NCBI GenBank assembly: GCA_000697355.1
Contig: JNEN01000820.1
Location: 43,963 to 107,962 of the forward strand
Source of the DNA: Syncephalastrum monosporum B8922
Lineage: Eukaryota; Mucoromycota; Mucoromycetes; Mucorales; Syncephalastraceae
Reading direction: 5' to 3'
Length of the DNA stretch: 64,000 nucleotides
Below are positions 1 through 10,723 of this stretch, in pieces (position 1 is the first letter of the stretch; each line of letters starts with the position of its first letter). Below the pieces are notes generated by a model. It searched no databases and was not told the origin of the DNA. It saw only the letters and a list, made by a program, of their open reading frames with translations. The translations under genes and the position numbers were made by a program.

Positions 1-1
1 C

Positions 2-205
2 CTATCAATAGCCTTTGATAATCGACCCGCTCAGTCTATCAAGTGGCTCGACGGGTCACTCCGTGTGAACTCTATCACACCAAGTGGATGCGTCTTTTGC
101 AAGTCTACCAAAAGTGCCACCTCGCAACTAGGGCATAAATGGGTAGAATGCCGGTCCAAAAAGCGCAGTTATAGCGACAGGCAACAGTTTACACCAGGTT
201 TATGA
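2..205 (+). pseudogene. 3' end of an ORF with a zinc-knuckle-like motif, cut by the window edge
   Basis: One frame is open from the first bases to a TGA at 203-205 (67 codons, no start inside the window). Its middle carries Cys-x2-Cys-x11-His-x4-Cys (residues about 37-58, ending GHKWVEC), followed by a basic tail. Gag-type zinc knuckles have C-x2-C-x4-H-x4-C, so this is a long-spaced variant. Such short basic CCHC tails occur at the ends of retroelement Gag or transposon-associated proteins and also in host nucleic-acid-binding proteins. No promoter or upstream exon can be seen. Either a mobile-element remnant or the last exon of a host gene is possible; I cannot decide. Confidence 0.35.
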
Positions 206-637
206 CTGTACTCGTATACCAACAGACATAATCAATATATTTGATGACGTAGTAGCTCATTATATACACTCTATGAGCAGGGAGAACATAAGACGAAGCA
301 AAGGCTTGCTACTTCCAGCAAGCAGAAAAAAAGAGAATCGTTCTATTGAATATGTATAAATGGATGAGAAATGGACCTATTTCTCGAGTGCACATAATAG
401 TCTATTGCTTTATGGCTAGCGATGTACTGTAGTATTTTGATATGCGACAAGCGATGTATCAAACGTCGCGTATGAGAGGTAATAGACACACGTTCTATCG
501 GCTAAAGCAGACGTTAGGAATTTGACAATTTTGCGGCGTGGTTTCAAACCTTGCTTGTAGGCCGTCAAATTGTTTTTTTCTTCTTTACACACACACACAC
601 ACACACACATACACATACACATATATACGCATTCGCC
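206..637. other. Intergenic region with (CA)n microsatellite
   Basis: There is no convincing coding sequence. A CA-dinucleotide run with CACATA interruptions lies at about 588-622, immediately upstream of the mL50 start codon, so it sits in the presumed promoter or 5' leader. A T-rich stretch precedes it. Confidence 0.6.
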
Positions 638-1315
638 ATGCTTCGACTCGCCATTGCTCGACGTGCTCTGCATACCACCCCAAGACTGGCAGCCACCGGC
701 ACCGGTTTTAGCCGTTTCAACCCGTGGGCCAAGAAGCCCGAGCCCCAAGAACCCACCCCCAGCCCTGAATCTACCACGACGTCTTCTGCCACAGTCACTG
801 CCCCCACCTTCGAAGTCGAATACAGCGAAGCACCCGAAATCGTCTCGTAAGAAAGACATACGCCCACATACGCTTTGGCTCTAATATATGATATCGTGGA
901 TATGGCCCCATTTTGAACAGGTGGAAGAACGAGACGGTCATTGAGGATCCTCAGCAAGTGACAGCGGTTGTGGAATCGATCGTGCAATCGTCGTTCCCCG
1001 GCACGAGCGAGTGGCAGTCGGTTGTCCTGGGTGACCAGAAATTCACGGTAAAAAAAAGCCTATCCATATCATGACTCAGAATATACAATGATATACTGAT
1101 CGAGTCCTATGATGGCATATTAGGTGGTCAAGGAGGCAATGAAGCAGCTGGGTCGCGAAGTGTCCAACCGGGAGTTGAATGGCATCCAGACCGCAAGTGA
1201 GCTCTTGCAACACTTTGTGCAGCCGAGACCCGTGGCACGGACAGTGCGCGAGACTCTGGAGCAGCAGGATCTGCCACCTAATGTGGTCTTTGTCGAAAGA
1301 AAACAGAAGATTTAG
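638..1315 (+). CDS. Mitochondrial large-subunit ribosomal protein mL50
   Basis: Three exons (638-846, 921-1047, 1124-1315) join in frame to a 175-residue protein. The first roughly 25 residues are rich in Arg, Ala and Leu without acidic residues (MLRLAIARRALHTTPRLAAT), a typical mitochondrial presequence. A Pro/Ser/Thr-rich linker follows, then the conserved part with 'VVKEAMKQLGREVSNRELN' and 'PPNVVFVERKQKI' at the end, matching the mL50/MRPL50 family (yeast Mrpl13 side). It would be a structural protein of the mitochondrial 54S subunit. Both introns begin with GT and end with AG; the second exon junction is phase 0. The ATG at 638 is the first in frame and gives the presequence. Family assignment comes from recalled family features, not a search. 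Confidence 0.75.
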
Positions 1316-1510
1316 TTCACCTTTTATTACCGTTTCCTCTTTGTATTGTGTGCTTTCCCATTCCAACATTTCCGAAATATAATATTTTCTTTCTATAGAG
1401 ACATCATCGGATTGCTTTCCCTTTTTACCGCTCTTTTTTTTTTTTTCGCTTTCCTTTTTCCATAAAACTCTACACCATACACTTATCATACGATAGACAT
1501 ATACACACGC

Positions 1511-2255
1511 ATGGCAGCTACCATAGAAGTCAAATGGGGTAAACGGCGTTTCGAGGTGGACTACGAGCCGGACATGACGGTCAGGGATCTGAAGGCGAAA
1601 TGCGAGCGCGTCACTGGATTGCATACCATCAAGCTTTTAGCTTACGGAGGTACACACGTTCTACCTTCATGAGCCGTCCCTTTTCTCACCCGGCCTCTTT
1701 CCCATTGCAGCGGTGATGAAGGATGAAAGCCAACCGTTAAGCGCATACGGCTTACGACCGGGAGCAAGAGTTATGCTCCTCGCGTCATCCACCGCAGAGG
1801 TAAGAGAGACGATAAATATAATATAATTTTATTATATTTCGTACAAAAAAAAAAGAAAAGAAAAGAAAAAAAAGGGGAATAAGGTTAGAATGGGGCTGAG
1901 GGCTTACTGTATCCATGTATGTACGTGTGCGTGTTAGAAGAAAAAAGAGGAGGGGAACCCGGTACTGGCGCAGGTGCAGGGTGCCACGAACAAGCTGGCG
2001 CAGCAAATCGCCCCAGACATTGATCAGTACGAACAGCGTGTCCTGGACGCACCGCAAGACCCCAAGGCACGCCAAAAGCTGACAGAATATGGAATCTACC
2101 TCAACGAACAACTCATGAATATCCTCTTTGAACTCGATGGTATCCTCTGCGGCCAGGACGAGAAGGCCCGCCATGAACGGAAAACGGGCGTCCAGACTGC
2201 CCAGGCCCTACTTGAACGAGTCGATAGCATTAAAGCACAACTGAAGAAAATGTAA
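1511..2255 (+). CDS. Ubiquitin-like plus BAG-domain co-chaperone (BAG1-like)
   Basis: Exons 1511-1649, 1711-1799 and 1974-2255 give 169 residues. Residues about 1-73 form a ubiquitin-like fold: a beta-hairpin start (MAATIEVKWGKRRFEV), 'MTVRDLKAKCERVTGL' in the helix position, and a terminal strand 'RPGARVMLLAS'. The rest is predicted helical, with a C-terminal BAG-domain signature (YLNEQLMNILFELDGI, then 'KTGVQTAQALLERVDSIKAQL'). BAG domains bind the Hsp70 ATPase domain and promote nucleotide exchange, and the ubiquitin-like domain would link clients to the proteasome. The size agrees with minimal BAG1/Snl1-type proteins, but there is no membrane segment, so it is predicted cytosolic. It lies 195 bp downstream of mL50 on the same strand. 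Confidence 0.8.
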
Positions 2256-2469
2256 TTTATATATAAAGGAAAAAAAAGATAGAAAGATAGGCAAAAGAAA
2301 AACAAGCACACAAAACGACAAACGGAAAGAAAGGAAAGAACGAAACGGGGATGCTCTCACCAGAACAGCATGATAAGGCGTTGGAGCAGGGAAAAAAAAA
2401 TGAAGAGAAGAAAAAAAAAAATAAGGACAAGTATGACAGGTTCATACTTTACTATACTACTAGGGGTTG

Positions 2470-3156
2470 TTATGGGAACAAGACAAAGTCATCGTCAACT
2501 GGGTCGTCGTCGAAAGACGCTAGCGGGGAAGAAGGCGGCGTGGGGCCTTGCAAAGAGTCGTCGTGGATAAAATCAGCGAGAATATCGTCATCATCGGGCA
2601 CGGATTCAGTGAACCCAAGTGCGTCAGCGGCAGCGGCAGCGTCATCATCAGCATCGGTAGTGGCGGTGGAAAAGGTGGAGATAGGATTAGGCGGAAAGAG
2701 AGTGGGGATTTCCCCAAACAGGTCATTGGTAGAGTCGTCCTCCGGGTGCTTGCGGTCGTAAGGGTGGAACCGTGCAGGCTTCTTGAGAGGCGGCAGGGAA
2801 AGGTGAGGGGTGTCCGGAAGTATTGTAGAGTCATTATAACGGGAGTCCATAAGAGAGAGCCACGGCGGTGGAGGCTGGGGCGGGGGCGTGTCTATGGTGG
2901 GAGACGTGGAGAGGCCAGGATAAAACACGACTGGTGTGCCAGGCGACGACAGCCGAGAGGCGCCGTCGTCTCGGGCGGAGCCAGTCGAGCTTGGGTCGAC
3001 GTGTGATATGAGGGGTGGGGGCCGGTGAGGCGGAGAGGCTCTGGAGCGAACGAAGTCATCTTGATTTTTCTTGAGAAGAACAGACGAGGTTCGTTGAGGA
3101 GGAATGGTTGCTACGGTGGTAGGAGCGGTAGAGTGGGCAGGCGAAAGCAACACCAA
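2470..3156 (-). CDS. Hypothetical acidic, Pro/Ser/Asp-rich protein (start unresolved)
   Basis: The reverse frame is open from the stop at 2470-2472 up to an upstream stop near 3273. It encodes a low-complexity protein with PPP runs, a lysine-rich segment from the poly-T tract at 3184-3222, and an acidic C-terminus with repeated Asp runs (DDDD near residue 195, ending FDDDPVDDDFVLFP). No catalytic domain is recognised. There is no ATG near the start of this frame: the codon at 3156 is TTG, and the first in-frame ATG lies about two fifths of the way in (SLMDSRYND). Either an upstream exon is missing from my model or translation starts internally. The proline-rich-to-acidic layout resembles a regulatory or transactivation tail, but that is only an impression. 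Confidence 0.4.
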   Translation of the reverse strand: MVLLSPAHSTAPTTVATIPPQRTSSVLLKKNQDDFVRSRASPPHRPPPLISHVDPSSTGSARDDGASRLSSPGTPVVFYPGLSTSPTIDTPPPQPPPPWLSLMDSRYNDSTILPDTPHLSLPPLKKPARFHPYDRKHPEDDSTNDLFGEIPTLFPPNPISTFSTATTDADDDAAAAADALGFTESVPDDDDILADFIHDDSLQGPTPPSSPLASFDDDPVDDDFVLFP

Positions 3157-3649
3157 GCGAAAACGGAAACGGGGTTGCTTCTCGTTTTTTTTTTGTTTTT
3201 TCTGTTTTCTGTTTTTCTTCTTTCCTTTGGAAGGAGCCTCTTTATTTGACCTTCTTGAAAGTGGGGTGGGTCAAAAGGGCTCTCGCGTGCGAAAGAGGAA
3301 AAAGTAAATAGAAAGTGCGGGTGAAAGAGGGAAAGAAACTGCCCAAGGCCCCTGACTCGGGTTTTACGATGTCTGTATTGTAAAACAATACTACTGTGAC
3401 CACTTGTTTTTCTTTTGATTGGCCGATACCCCCTCGCTTATTCCTGAAATGCGCGCTTCGCCACACCATCCTTGTTACTCATATGAACACACATTTACGT
3501 ACAAAGCACCACATGTATACACAACGCTTTTTCTGTTTCTCTGTCTCTCTCACACACATATATATATAAACGCATACAAACACATACACATTTACGTTCT
3601 ATGTACAGGTTAGTGTGTGGTAAATTTAAACAGAAACCATATAGATGAT

Positions 3650-4558
3650 TTATTTGTTGAGGACAATGCCATCGAACTAAAAAGCAAAGCAGAATAAAAA
3701 AAAAAAGAAACTGAGTTAGTCATTGTCAATTTGTGATAAAATACAATACATACGCGGCTCTTGAACCATTCAACGGTCTCCTCCTATGGTATCATCGTCA
3801 TGAACATTAGCATATGCAACACCCTTAAAATGGTAACCTTACGGATCCCTTACCTTCTTAATGCGGTGGGTGGCACCGACGCGGGCAGTGCAGTGCTTGC
3901 GGCGGGCAATGCGGTCGCCAGGACGGCCCATGACGACGTAGTAGTCCATACCGTAAATACCAATGGAGGGGTCGTACTTGATGCCCAGGTCAATGTGCTC
4001 GTCGATACCGAAACCAAAGTTGCCGGTGGCGGAGAAGTTGCGGGCACGGAGCTCGTACTCCTTGACCTTCAGGCCACGCTCGAGGATCTCCTCGGCCTTG
4101 GGGCCGCGCACGGTCACGTGGACGGAGATCTTCTCGTTACGACGGATACCAAAGGTACGGACGGTGTAGCGAGCCTTGGAGTAGACGGGGGTCTGACCGG
4201 TCAACTGCTCGAGCACCTTGGCGGCACGCGTCAGACGATCGCCCGACTCACCCACCGAGATGTTGAGCACAAGCTTCTCAATGTTGAGCTTGCGCATCGG
4301 GTTCTGCTTCTGCTGTCCTTCGGCGCTCTACACAGTAAAGAATGAAATGGAGAGCCCATGAGTGGAATGGGTCAATGTAAGAAAATGGGCCCATGTGTGG
4401 CACCCAGCACGGCCGTGTATCCATCCTTCATGTATCCATCCATCCATTGCGTATCCATCCGCCTGAACAGAGTAGGATGCTGTGGTGGTCGTGATGGCTG
4501 CTGCAGGGTGGTGGTGGATGGATGGCGGGCGTGTGTGCGTCGGTCAAGTACGTACCAT
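3650..4558 (-). CDS. RPL11: 60S ribosomal protein L11 (uL5)
   Basis: Four exons: 4556-4558 (the ATG alone), 3854-4327, 3754-3783 and 3650-3676; the product is 177 residues. The sequence starts [20 protein letters not shown] and contains '[20 protein letters not shown]' and '[13 protein letters not shown]', diagnostic for eukaryotic uL5, which sits in the central protuberance and contacts 5S rRNA. The first intron begins directly after the start codon (ATG then GTACGT), and the last two introns split the C-terminal tail [10 protein letters not shown] / FDGIVLNK. The last intron has GTATGT at its start, a TGACTAAC branch-like site and a T-rich acceptor. RPS8 lies just upstream on the same strand. 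Confidence 0.95.
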
Positions 4559-4953
4559 GATGTCAGATGCAGGAAAAGAGGGTGGCCTTGATTTGGCTGA
4601 TGCACTTTAGGCCCGGCAGCGGGGCCCTCCCACATATTACTTGTCCCTGTCTCCCGCGAATTCCGACTACTGCACTCCAGGCTCTCCAAGCACTGCCTCT
4701 GCCTCTGCCCACACCGATCCGATATTTAGGAGTATGTTTACACTATGTACTGTACTGTACGGCAGTGCATGACTTCCCATCATTCGATCCTTTAGCATGT
4801 TCATGGAATGCACGTTGTATGTTTTATGCCCACTTGCTACCTATCCACAGATCGACAGAGACGCAAGAATAACAAGAATATTTGGAAGGATATTTTGAAT
4901 TCTACAAATGCATGCTTTTATTGTCAAAAGGTGGATGTCCAGAGAGATATTAT

Positions 4954-5817
4954 TTATTTCTTGGACTTGATCTTGCGAAGGTAGAACTCGAGTTCCTTGC
5001 CCTCCAGGATGTAGCCGTCGCAGCGACCAGACTGACCGGGGCGCGAAGCAACGATGGCTAATGAACCCTCCATGTCAATACACCACTGCAATCGGAATAA
5101 CCGTTACTCGCTGCAAGACTTACCATACAGACGGCCGGCAGCGAACTGGTCCTCAAGAAGGGGGTCGACCTGACCGTTGGCACGGCGGGCCTCGAGGGTC
5201 TTCTGGACACGCTTGGACTTGCCCTCAATGTTCTCAACCTCGGCGATCTTGTCGTCGTTGAGCTTCTTCTTGCCGAGGGCGAGGGCGTAGTGGGCCTCAT
5301 ACCACTGGCGGAAGGGGGTGGCATCGATCTGGACAACGGCGCCCTTGACGAGGGTGTTGGTACGGACCAGCTCGTTGTTCGAGGCGTTGTACACGACGGT
5401 CAGGACACGCGTCTTGCGCGACTGGCCCTCAGAGCCCCAAGCGAAGTTACCGCTGTCGAGACGGAGGGCACGGTGCTTGTAGTTACCACCACGCACGCGG
5501 ACTAAGTGAATGCGCTTGGCACCAAGCTTGGTGGCAGCCGCGGGACGGCCCATCTCGAACCTAATTGTGGGGTGGTTGTTGTCAGTTCCCGAGATCGATC
5601 GTCCATCCCCTTCTCTCAATGTCTCATGCCGTACTTTCTCTTTTTGCGGTAGGCCACACGTTTGGCACCGGTGTTGCTGCGCTTGTGGCGGGAGTCGCGG
5701 CTGATACCTGTTGCATCAGGTTAGCAAACGGATGGATGGATGCAGCAGGTGGATGGATGGATGGATGCACACACGCATCCATGCCACCATGGCCCATGTT
5801 GATTTTGGCTTACCCAT
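4954..5817 (-). CDS. RPS8: 40S ribosomal protein S8 (eS8)
   Basis: Exons 5814-5817 (ATGG only), 5635-5707, 5124-5560 and 4954-5057 give 205 residues. The N-terminus reads [19 protein letters not shown], followed by '[12 protein letters not shown]', then '[19 protein letters not shown]', and the end is '[11 protein letters not shown]'; these are hallmarks of eS8 in the small ribosomal subunit. The first exon is only four bases before GTAAGC. Intron 1 contains GGATG tandem repeats. The gene lies tandem to RPL11, with about 0.4 kb between the RPS8 stop and the RPL11 start, which suggests separate but possibly co-regulated promoters. Confidence 0.95.
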
Positions 5818-8466
5818 ATTGGAAGAGGGGGAACTTCGGTTTGGCCGGCCCGTAAGGTGTCATACGCCTCAATTGCGATTAAAGTCAGACACAATCTGAG
5901 CTTCAACACTCACACACTAAGTCTTCACTGACCTCATACCCTCTTACTTTTGCCTGCTACTGATGCTGAATATCATTGTTCTCAGTTCAAAATTCTCTCG
6001 TTCTAGTAAACGTTCTTTCTGCTGACGCTGTTTTGAGTTGAGTTGAATCATCAAAGCACTATTACAAATATACCGAGTACCTACCTCTATTTTGTATTTT
6101 GATCATTATGAGCCAATAAATAAAGTTCCTACATCAGATACCAAGTATGCTTCAATAAAAAGTAAAACATGTGCAGATGCCGGTATCATGGTAAACAGTA
6201 CTCGCTTAAATACTATCCTTCTATGCAGAGCATGCCGTATCGACAAAAGATGCCCTTCTTACTTGACTGGAAGTCCATAATCAACCCAAAAGAGAAAAAC
6301 ATCACGAAGGCACACATGGCATTAAAGGGTCAGCCGTCTTATTAAACATGAACAATTCCCTTCTTCTGAGGAAGGAAGCGTTAATTATAAAAAGGCTCCG
6401 TAAGCCCAATTTTCCTTTAAATACTCTTCGTTCATATGTGTTCTGGTAGACCAATGACAAACGAAATTCCAAGGCTTGTGGGAGTACTCATTTGAGACGG
6501 AAAGATGTTAGAGAAGAATAAAGTTCAGTTTCGCCACCACTCTTCCTATTTGATGGTCAGCCTCACCTAGAGGCATACTACGAAGGTTCGTAGATGCCCT
6601 AACTGCTCCATGCTGTATAACAGCCAATGCAAAGCAGTAAAAGCAGTGTGTGCCTCTCTATCCTCTTTTGGCACTGTTTGTTTGTGTAACGCAAGTGCGG
6701 CTCATCAAAGAAACATCCAACGTTGTAGAGAAATTGGCAAGAGCTGTATTTTGCATAAAGAAAGTATAGACAGAACCTTTGTTATGCACACTATCCATAT
6801 GGAAGAGTATCCTACGCCAGCCGGACCGGGCGAGTGGAGATGATGTAGTTATGGAAAGTGTTCCTTTCGTCACAGCATTCTGACGAGGCTGATACGTCAA
6901 ACGCTGATATGCTTAGTACCGTGTATGTACTACAAGATGACCGTCATCATTTGTTCCTACGTGCCTGTACCAGAAGGCTGCTTCAAATCGATCTATGAGA
7001 ACTCCTGCAAATTCTTCCGAGAGACAAATTTCGATGATACGATTGCACCCTATTGGTCGAATAGAGTCAATGGCAAAATGAAATTGGCCCCCCTTCGATA
7101 GTGTCCTGTCTTCATTTTACAGTACCTTTCTAGCGCAATCTAAAGCACCTATAAGCTGATACATATCAACCGGTCTGGAAGACATTGTCTCCATGGATAT
7201 AAAGAAACTAGGCGAAAACTATAAAAGCCAAGCTTGACATTTATTTTTTTTGTGGCCCCTTAGCATCAGTTTATACCCGGTCAAGATATTATGATAACAA
7301 ATTTCGCACGCCTTCTGCTACATCGTATAAGGGCGTCATTTACCCTTTCGCCGCTCGATTACACTTACAGGCGACCAGGCAAGTTCATTGCACCGATGAA
7401 ATATAACAGAGTCATAATTCGGCATGTATGTACTTGCATGCATCGACGGTTATCTTTATGATACTTATTGACGTTGGGCATGGGAACATACCTTACAGAT
7501 CCCACGATACAATAGAGGATATCCGAAGGAAACACGCAAGCCCTAAATATCCTTTCTGGTGGTCAAGACAAAAGGTGTGGCAAATTATCTGATCGAATCC
7601 GCAGGCGCACGTTTGCCAAAACGGAGGTTCCCGGATGTCCCATCTTTCATCTTATTCCATAAATATAGATGCTATGTTATGAATCTCTCTGAATAGTAAC
7701 ATGTTGTGCCGATGGCATTTACACTCATTTAATATAATATGTCATTCAATGGTCCAAGTTTGAACATAGTAAGTTGTGTAATCGAGTTCGTAACTACTGT
7801 GTCAGTAGGTCTCTGTAATGGGTAGAGGATACGTGATTTGTGCGCATGTAGACATCTTTTATGCCGAGGCTACCACTGCCATGCATAATCGGTTCCTGCT
7901 TAGTTACCAAAAATAGTCGTTTTTTTTTCTGATGATCCCAACTCTGCGAAAGGGTCTCCCATTTGTATGCACATAGTAAAATGTAAAATGCAGCGCTGCT
8001 ATGGCTGTTATATTAGCTAGTCAGTTTCCACCATGCGGTATTGGTTCTGTATGCGTCTTTCCATAATGTACTTTTTGAATACGCGGGTCTACATGGCTAT
8101 CGCAATGGAAGAAATCACAGCATACAGTCCCAAGAAGCAAATGGGATGAAATATTTACTAGAAGCTGAACGAACCCGCTGAGCATGGCAGTGACACGAGC
8201 ACAAGAACTCTAAAATCTTACGCTAAACATTTTCTGCCTTAGTGGCACCTTGTAAAGATGATTCCGTAGATCGAATGAATAAAGGAAAAAAGGTAGATCT
8301 TCCTTATTGTAAGTGTAAGCATAAGGTCGATGGGGTGGTAGACAAAGGATATGAAGTCCAAAATAAAGATGCAACGGTTCAGGAAAGGGGGTGTTCATTA
8401 AATTAGTACAGTATGGGAGCGAGAATGGAGTAAGGGTATGGGATAATTTTTTTTTTCGCGCTTTGT
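5818..8466. other. Gene-poor, AT-rich region of 2.6 kb
   Basis: There is no gene-sized ORF and no recognisable RNA gene. It holds one copy of a diverged repeat (6679-6845, listed separately) and one short protein-like ORF at 6937-7101 (54 codons, ATG to TAG, product unrecognised) that may be decayed coding DNA. The rest shows nothing I can interpret. Confidence 0.55.
6679..6845 (+). repeat. Diverged interspersed repeat, copy 1
   Basis: About 165 bp align without large gaps to 10503-10665. Shared blocks include GTTTGTGTAACGCA, GCGGC.CATCAAA, AAAGTATAGACA, ATGCACA.TAT and ATGGAAGAGTA.C.TACGC. The start contains a palindrome-like CGCAAGTGCG (CGCATATGCG in copy 2). Overall identity looks around 65-70 percent by eye, so the copies are old. 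No terminal inverted repeats or target-site duplications could be established. It could be a MITE relic or a decayed gene tail. Confidence 0.55.
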
Positions 8467-9516
8467 CTACTTTCGTCGGATACAACCGCCCACAAAGTCC
8501 CAGCCCACAGCAACGATGAACAGGACGAATTCGAGGAAACCCCAGAAGATGGACACATTGTAGCTATATTAAAATAAGTAGAATGAGTGCATGGATGCGG
8601 AAAGACTAGCCGGTTACTTACAAATCACACCAGTGGTTGTGGCCGCCAGGGGAGCAGCGGAACATAGCGATCTCGACGATGATGCCGATACCCCACAGAA
8701 TACACAGGAGAAGGTCTGTACCAGTCATCAAGACACGGTTGAGCTTGTTGCCATGCGAGACGCGGCGGTAGAGGTAGAATATGATGTGGAAGAAGGCCCA
8801 GATGATCGTCAGGATAGCCTAAGGCCGGGCGGAATTGTTATAAAAAAGTTTTTCTGTGATTTTTGATGAATCACTTACGACGGCATAAAGGAAATAGAAG
8901 CAGGCCTTGCTGTCAAAGGGCACATCCTCACCCGAGAACTGCACAATGTGTCAATTGAGACCGTCTTTTGCTTTTGACATAGAGGGACACCACTTACCGG
9001 AGAAGCGCCAGCAGCAAAACCAAGGTGGCCGACGGCGGCTATGAACTGCAGGAAACGAAGTAGGAGCCGGAGTTTGGAGGGGTTCAAGCGCTTATCATCC
9101 CAAACAGGCGGCAGCGCGCCCTCGACTTCCTCCGGACGAGGCTTGCCACCGGCAGGCGTAGGAGCAGGAGAAGGCGATGCCGCGTTGTTCTCGACCTGTA
9201 CCTTGGAGTAAGCGTCTCCGCCGCCAAAGTCTTGATTGCCGAGACGGGTGCCTGAGAACTGATACGCATTCTCAGACGCACCCACCGGTGTCGCGCTATT
9301 ATCAAAGTTGTACTTGGGACTGGCCGACGGCGCAGGCTGCTCAATCTTGGTCGACTCGGTCCAATTCGTGGGCGTACTTCTGTAATCGGAGGGTGAGGGC
9401 ATCTTGTTGCTGCCCTGCCAGGCATTGTTGTCGTCGTCCTCGTAGGCATTGCCGAACCGAGGGCCTGGCGTGGCTTGGTTTGACCAGGGGTTATTTTCTT
9501 CGAAAGGATTCGACAT
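8467..9516 (-). CDS. MARVEL-domain-like four-helix membrane protein
   Basis: Exons 8998-9516, 8879-8938, 8622-8818 and 8467-8563 give 290 residues. The first roughly 145 residues are hydrophilic, Asn/Pro/Ser-rich and begin with MSNPFEENNPW; the NPF motif can bind EH-domain endocytic adaptors. Four hydrophobic segments follow: 'LLLRFLQFIAAVGHLGFAAG', 'YFLYAVAILTIIWAFFHIIF', 'VLMTGTDLLLCILWGIGIIV' and 'IFWGFLEFVLFIVAVGW', the MARVEL-type tetraspan layout with a short charged loop (YRRVSHGNK). The cytoplasmic N-tail is longer than in Nce102-type proteins. SCAMP was considered because of the NPF motif but its core motifs are missing. The likely role is membrane-domain organisation or vesicle traffic. 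Confidence 0.6.
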
Positions 9517-10502
9517 GATAATGTGAAATTAAGAGAGAAAAAGTAACAAATGTAGCAAAAGTGGGTGTATCTAAAAGTGTTGCAGAAACGCGGTGCGCGA
9601 TGTGGTTTGCTGCGTTCTGGCTTTTTATATAGGTGATACACTTTACCATAAATATACGGCAATCGTAAGTCCGTTCTTTCCCCGAACGGGTGATCGGGTA
9701 CTTGGCTCCTCTCGCTCTTGGCGCGACATCATCAAATTCGAATAGGCATACACTTCCTTTTAAAGGGCTATTTCGTTCATCTCTTTTATGTGAGCAGCAC
9801 TGTGAGCAACAGTAGAAGCAAGTACACAATCTACAATGGTTTCTGCACATTGCATATAGGATATAATGGGACGAGTGTCGCAAGCCGAAAGAAAAAGCGG
9901 CTTAATGTACTAATATGACGACCCGATCCTTGCATTGCACTTATGGGTATAGCTGACGCTCATTATCCAGGCGAGAAGAGAGTCTCATTTTGGTCAGTTT
10001 GGTTGGATACCGTACTTCTTTGTGAATAGGGAAGACGTATAACTGAGAACAAGGAAGAGGGCCAAGGAATGAATGTAATGATAAGGAGCTTCAGGTTCCA
10101 GCAGATAGTCAGTGTATTTACGCACTGTCACTACTTGCTTGCTGATCATACTTTCAAAGTAATTGCGATCTTTCTCACTACAATTTATACTATAGTATGC
10201 GACTTTGAGGTGTAAGTCCTTGCCTTGCTCAAATATACGGCGAGCAGTTTACACGTTCTATTCAAATATTCTTAGACCGCCATTCAAAGAGGTCTGTACT
10301 CTTGCTGTATTGTACAAGAAGGTCGTTCCTATATACATGGCGACGAGGATCCACTGAACGTGAGTCGAAACGTTACGGGTCTTTACTTGGACTGGATTGA
10401 TGTGAAGAGAAAATGCAGGATCAATTCTGGCAAAAACTTTGTCTCTCATCATAGGATTTATCTTTACAGTGGTATTTTCGTATGCTTTTGTCATGCGTTA
10501 TC
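9517..10502. other. Intergenic region
   Basis: This stretch between the MARVEL gene and the repeat/F-box locus has no supported gene. Short ORFs here lack codon structure and family similarity. Confidence 0.5.
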
Positions 10503-10665
10503 GTTTGTGTAACGCATATGCGGCGCATCAAAAAGACGCCCAGCGTTGAATAGAAAACGGTCAAGAGTACTGATCTGCAATAACAAAGTATAGACATAAT
10601 TTTTAATATGCACATTATGTAGATGGAAGAGTACCATACGCTAATCCGGGGGGAGGCAGAGGGCG
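10503..10665 (+). repeat. Diverged interspersed repeat, copy 2
   Basis: This is the partner of 6679-6845 in the same orientation. It starts GTTTGTGTAACGCATATGCG and ends in GAAGAGTACCATACGC. It lies about 60 bp beyond the stop codon of the F-box gene. Flanking sequence on both sides does not match copy 1, so the shared unit is limited to about 165 bp. Confidence 0.55.
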
Positions 10666-10723
10666 GGCGGCTGATCATGGCAAGAAAGATGGCGAGAGGT
10701 AATAGGGTAAAAGTCGTGAATAT

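Noticed and set aside
6937..7101. 54-codon ORF ATG to TAG
   Set aside because: Fair composition but no family match and isolated in gene-poor DNA; mentioned only within the intergenic entry.
8467..9516. SCAMP identity for the NPF-containing membrane protein
   Set aside because: Four helices and NPF fit, but the conserved SCAMP core segments are absent; a MARVEL-like fold fits better.
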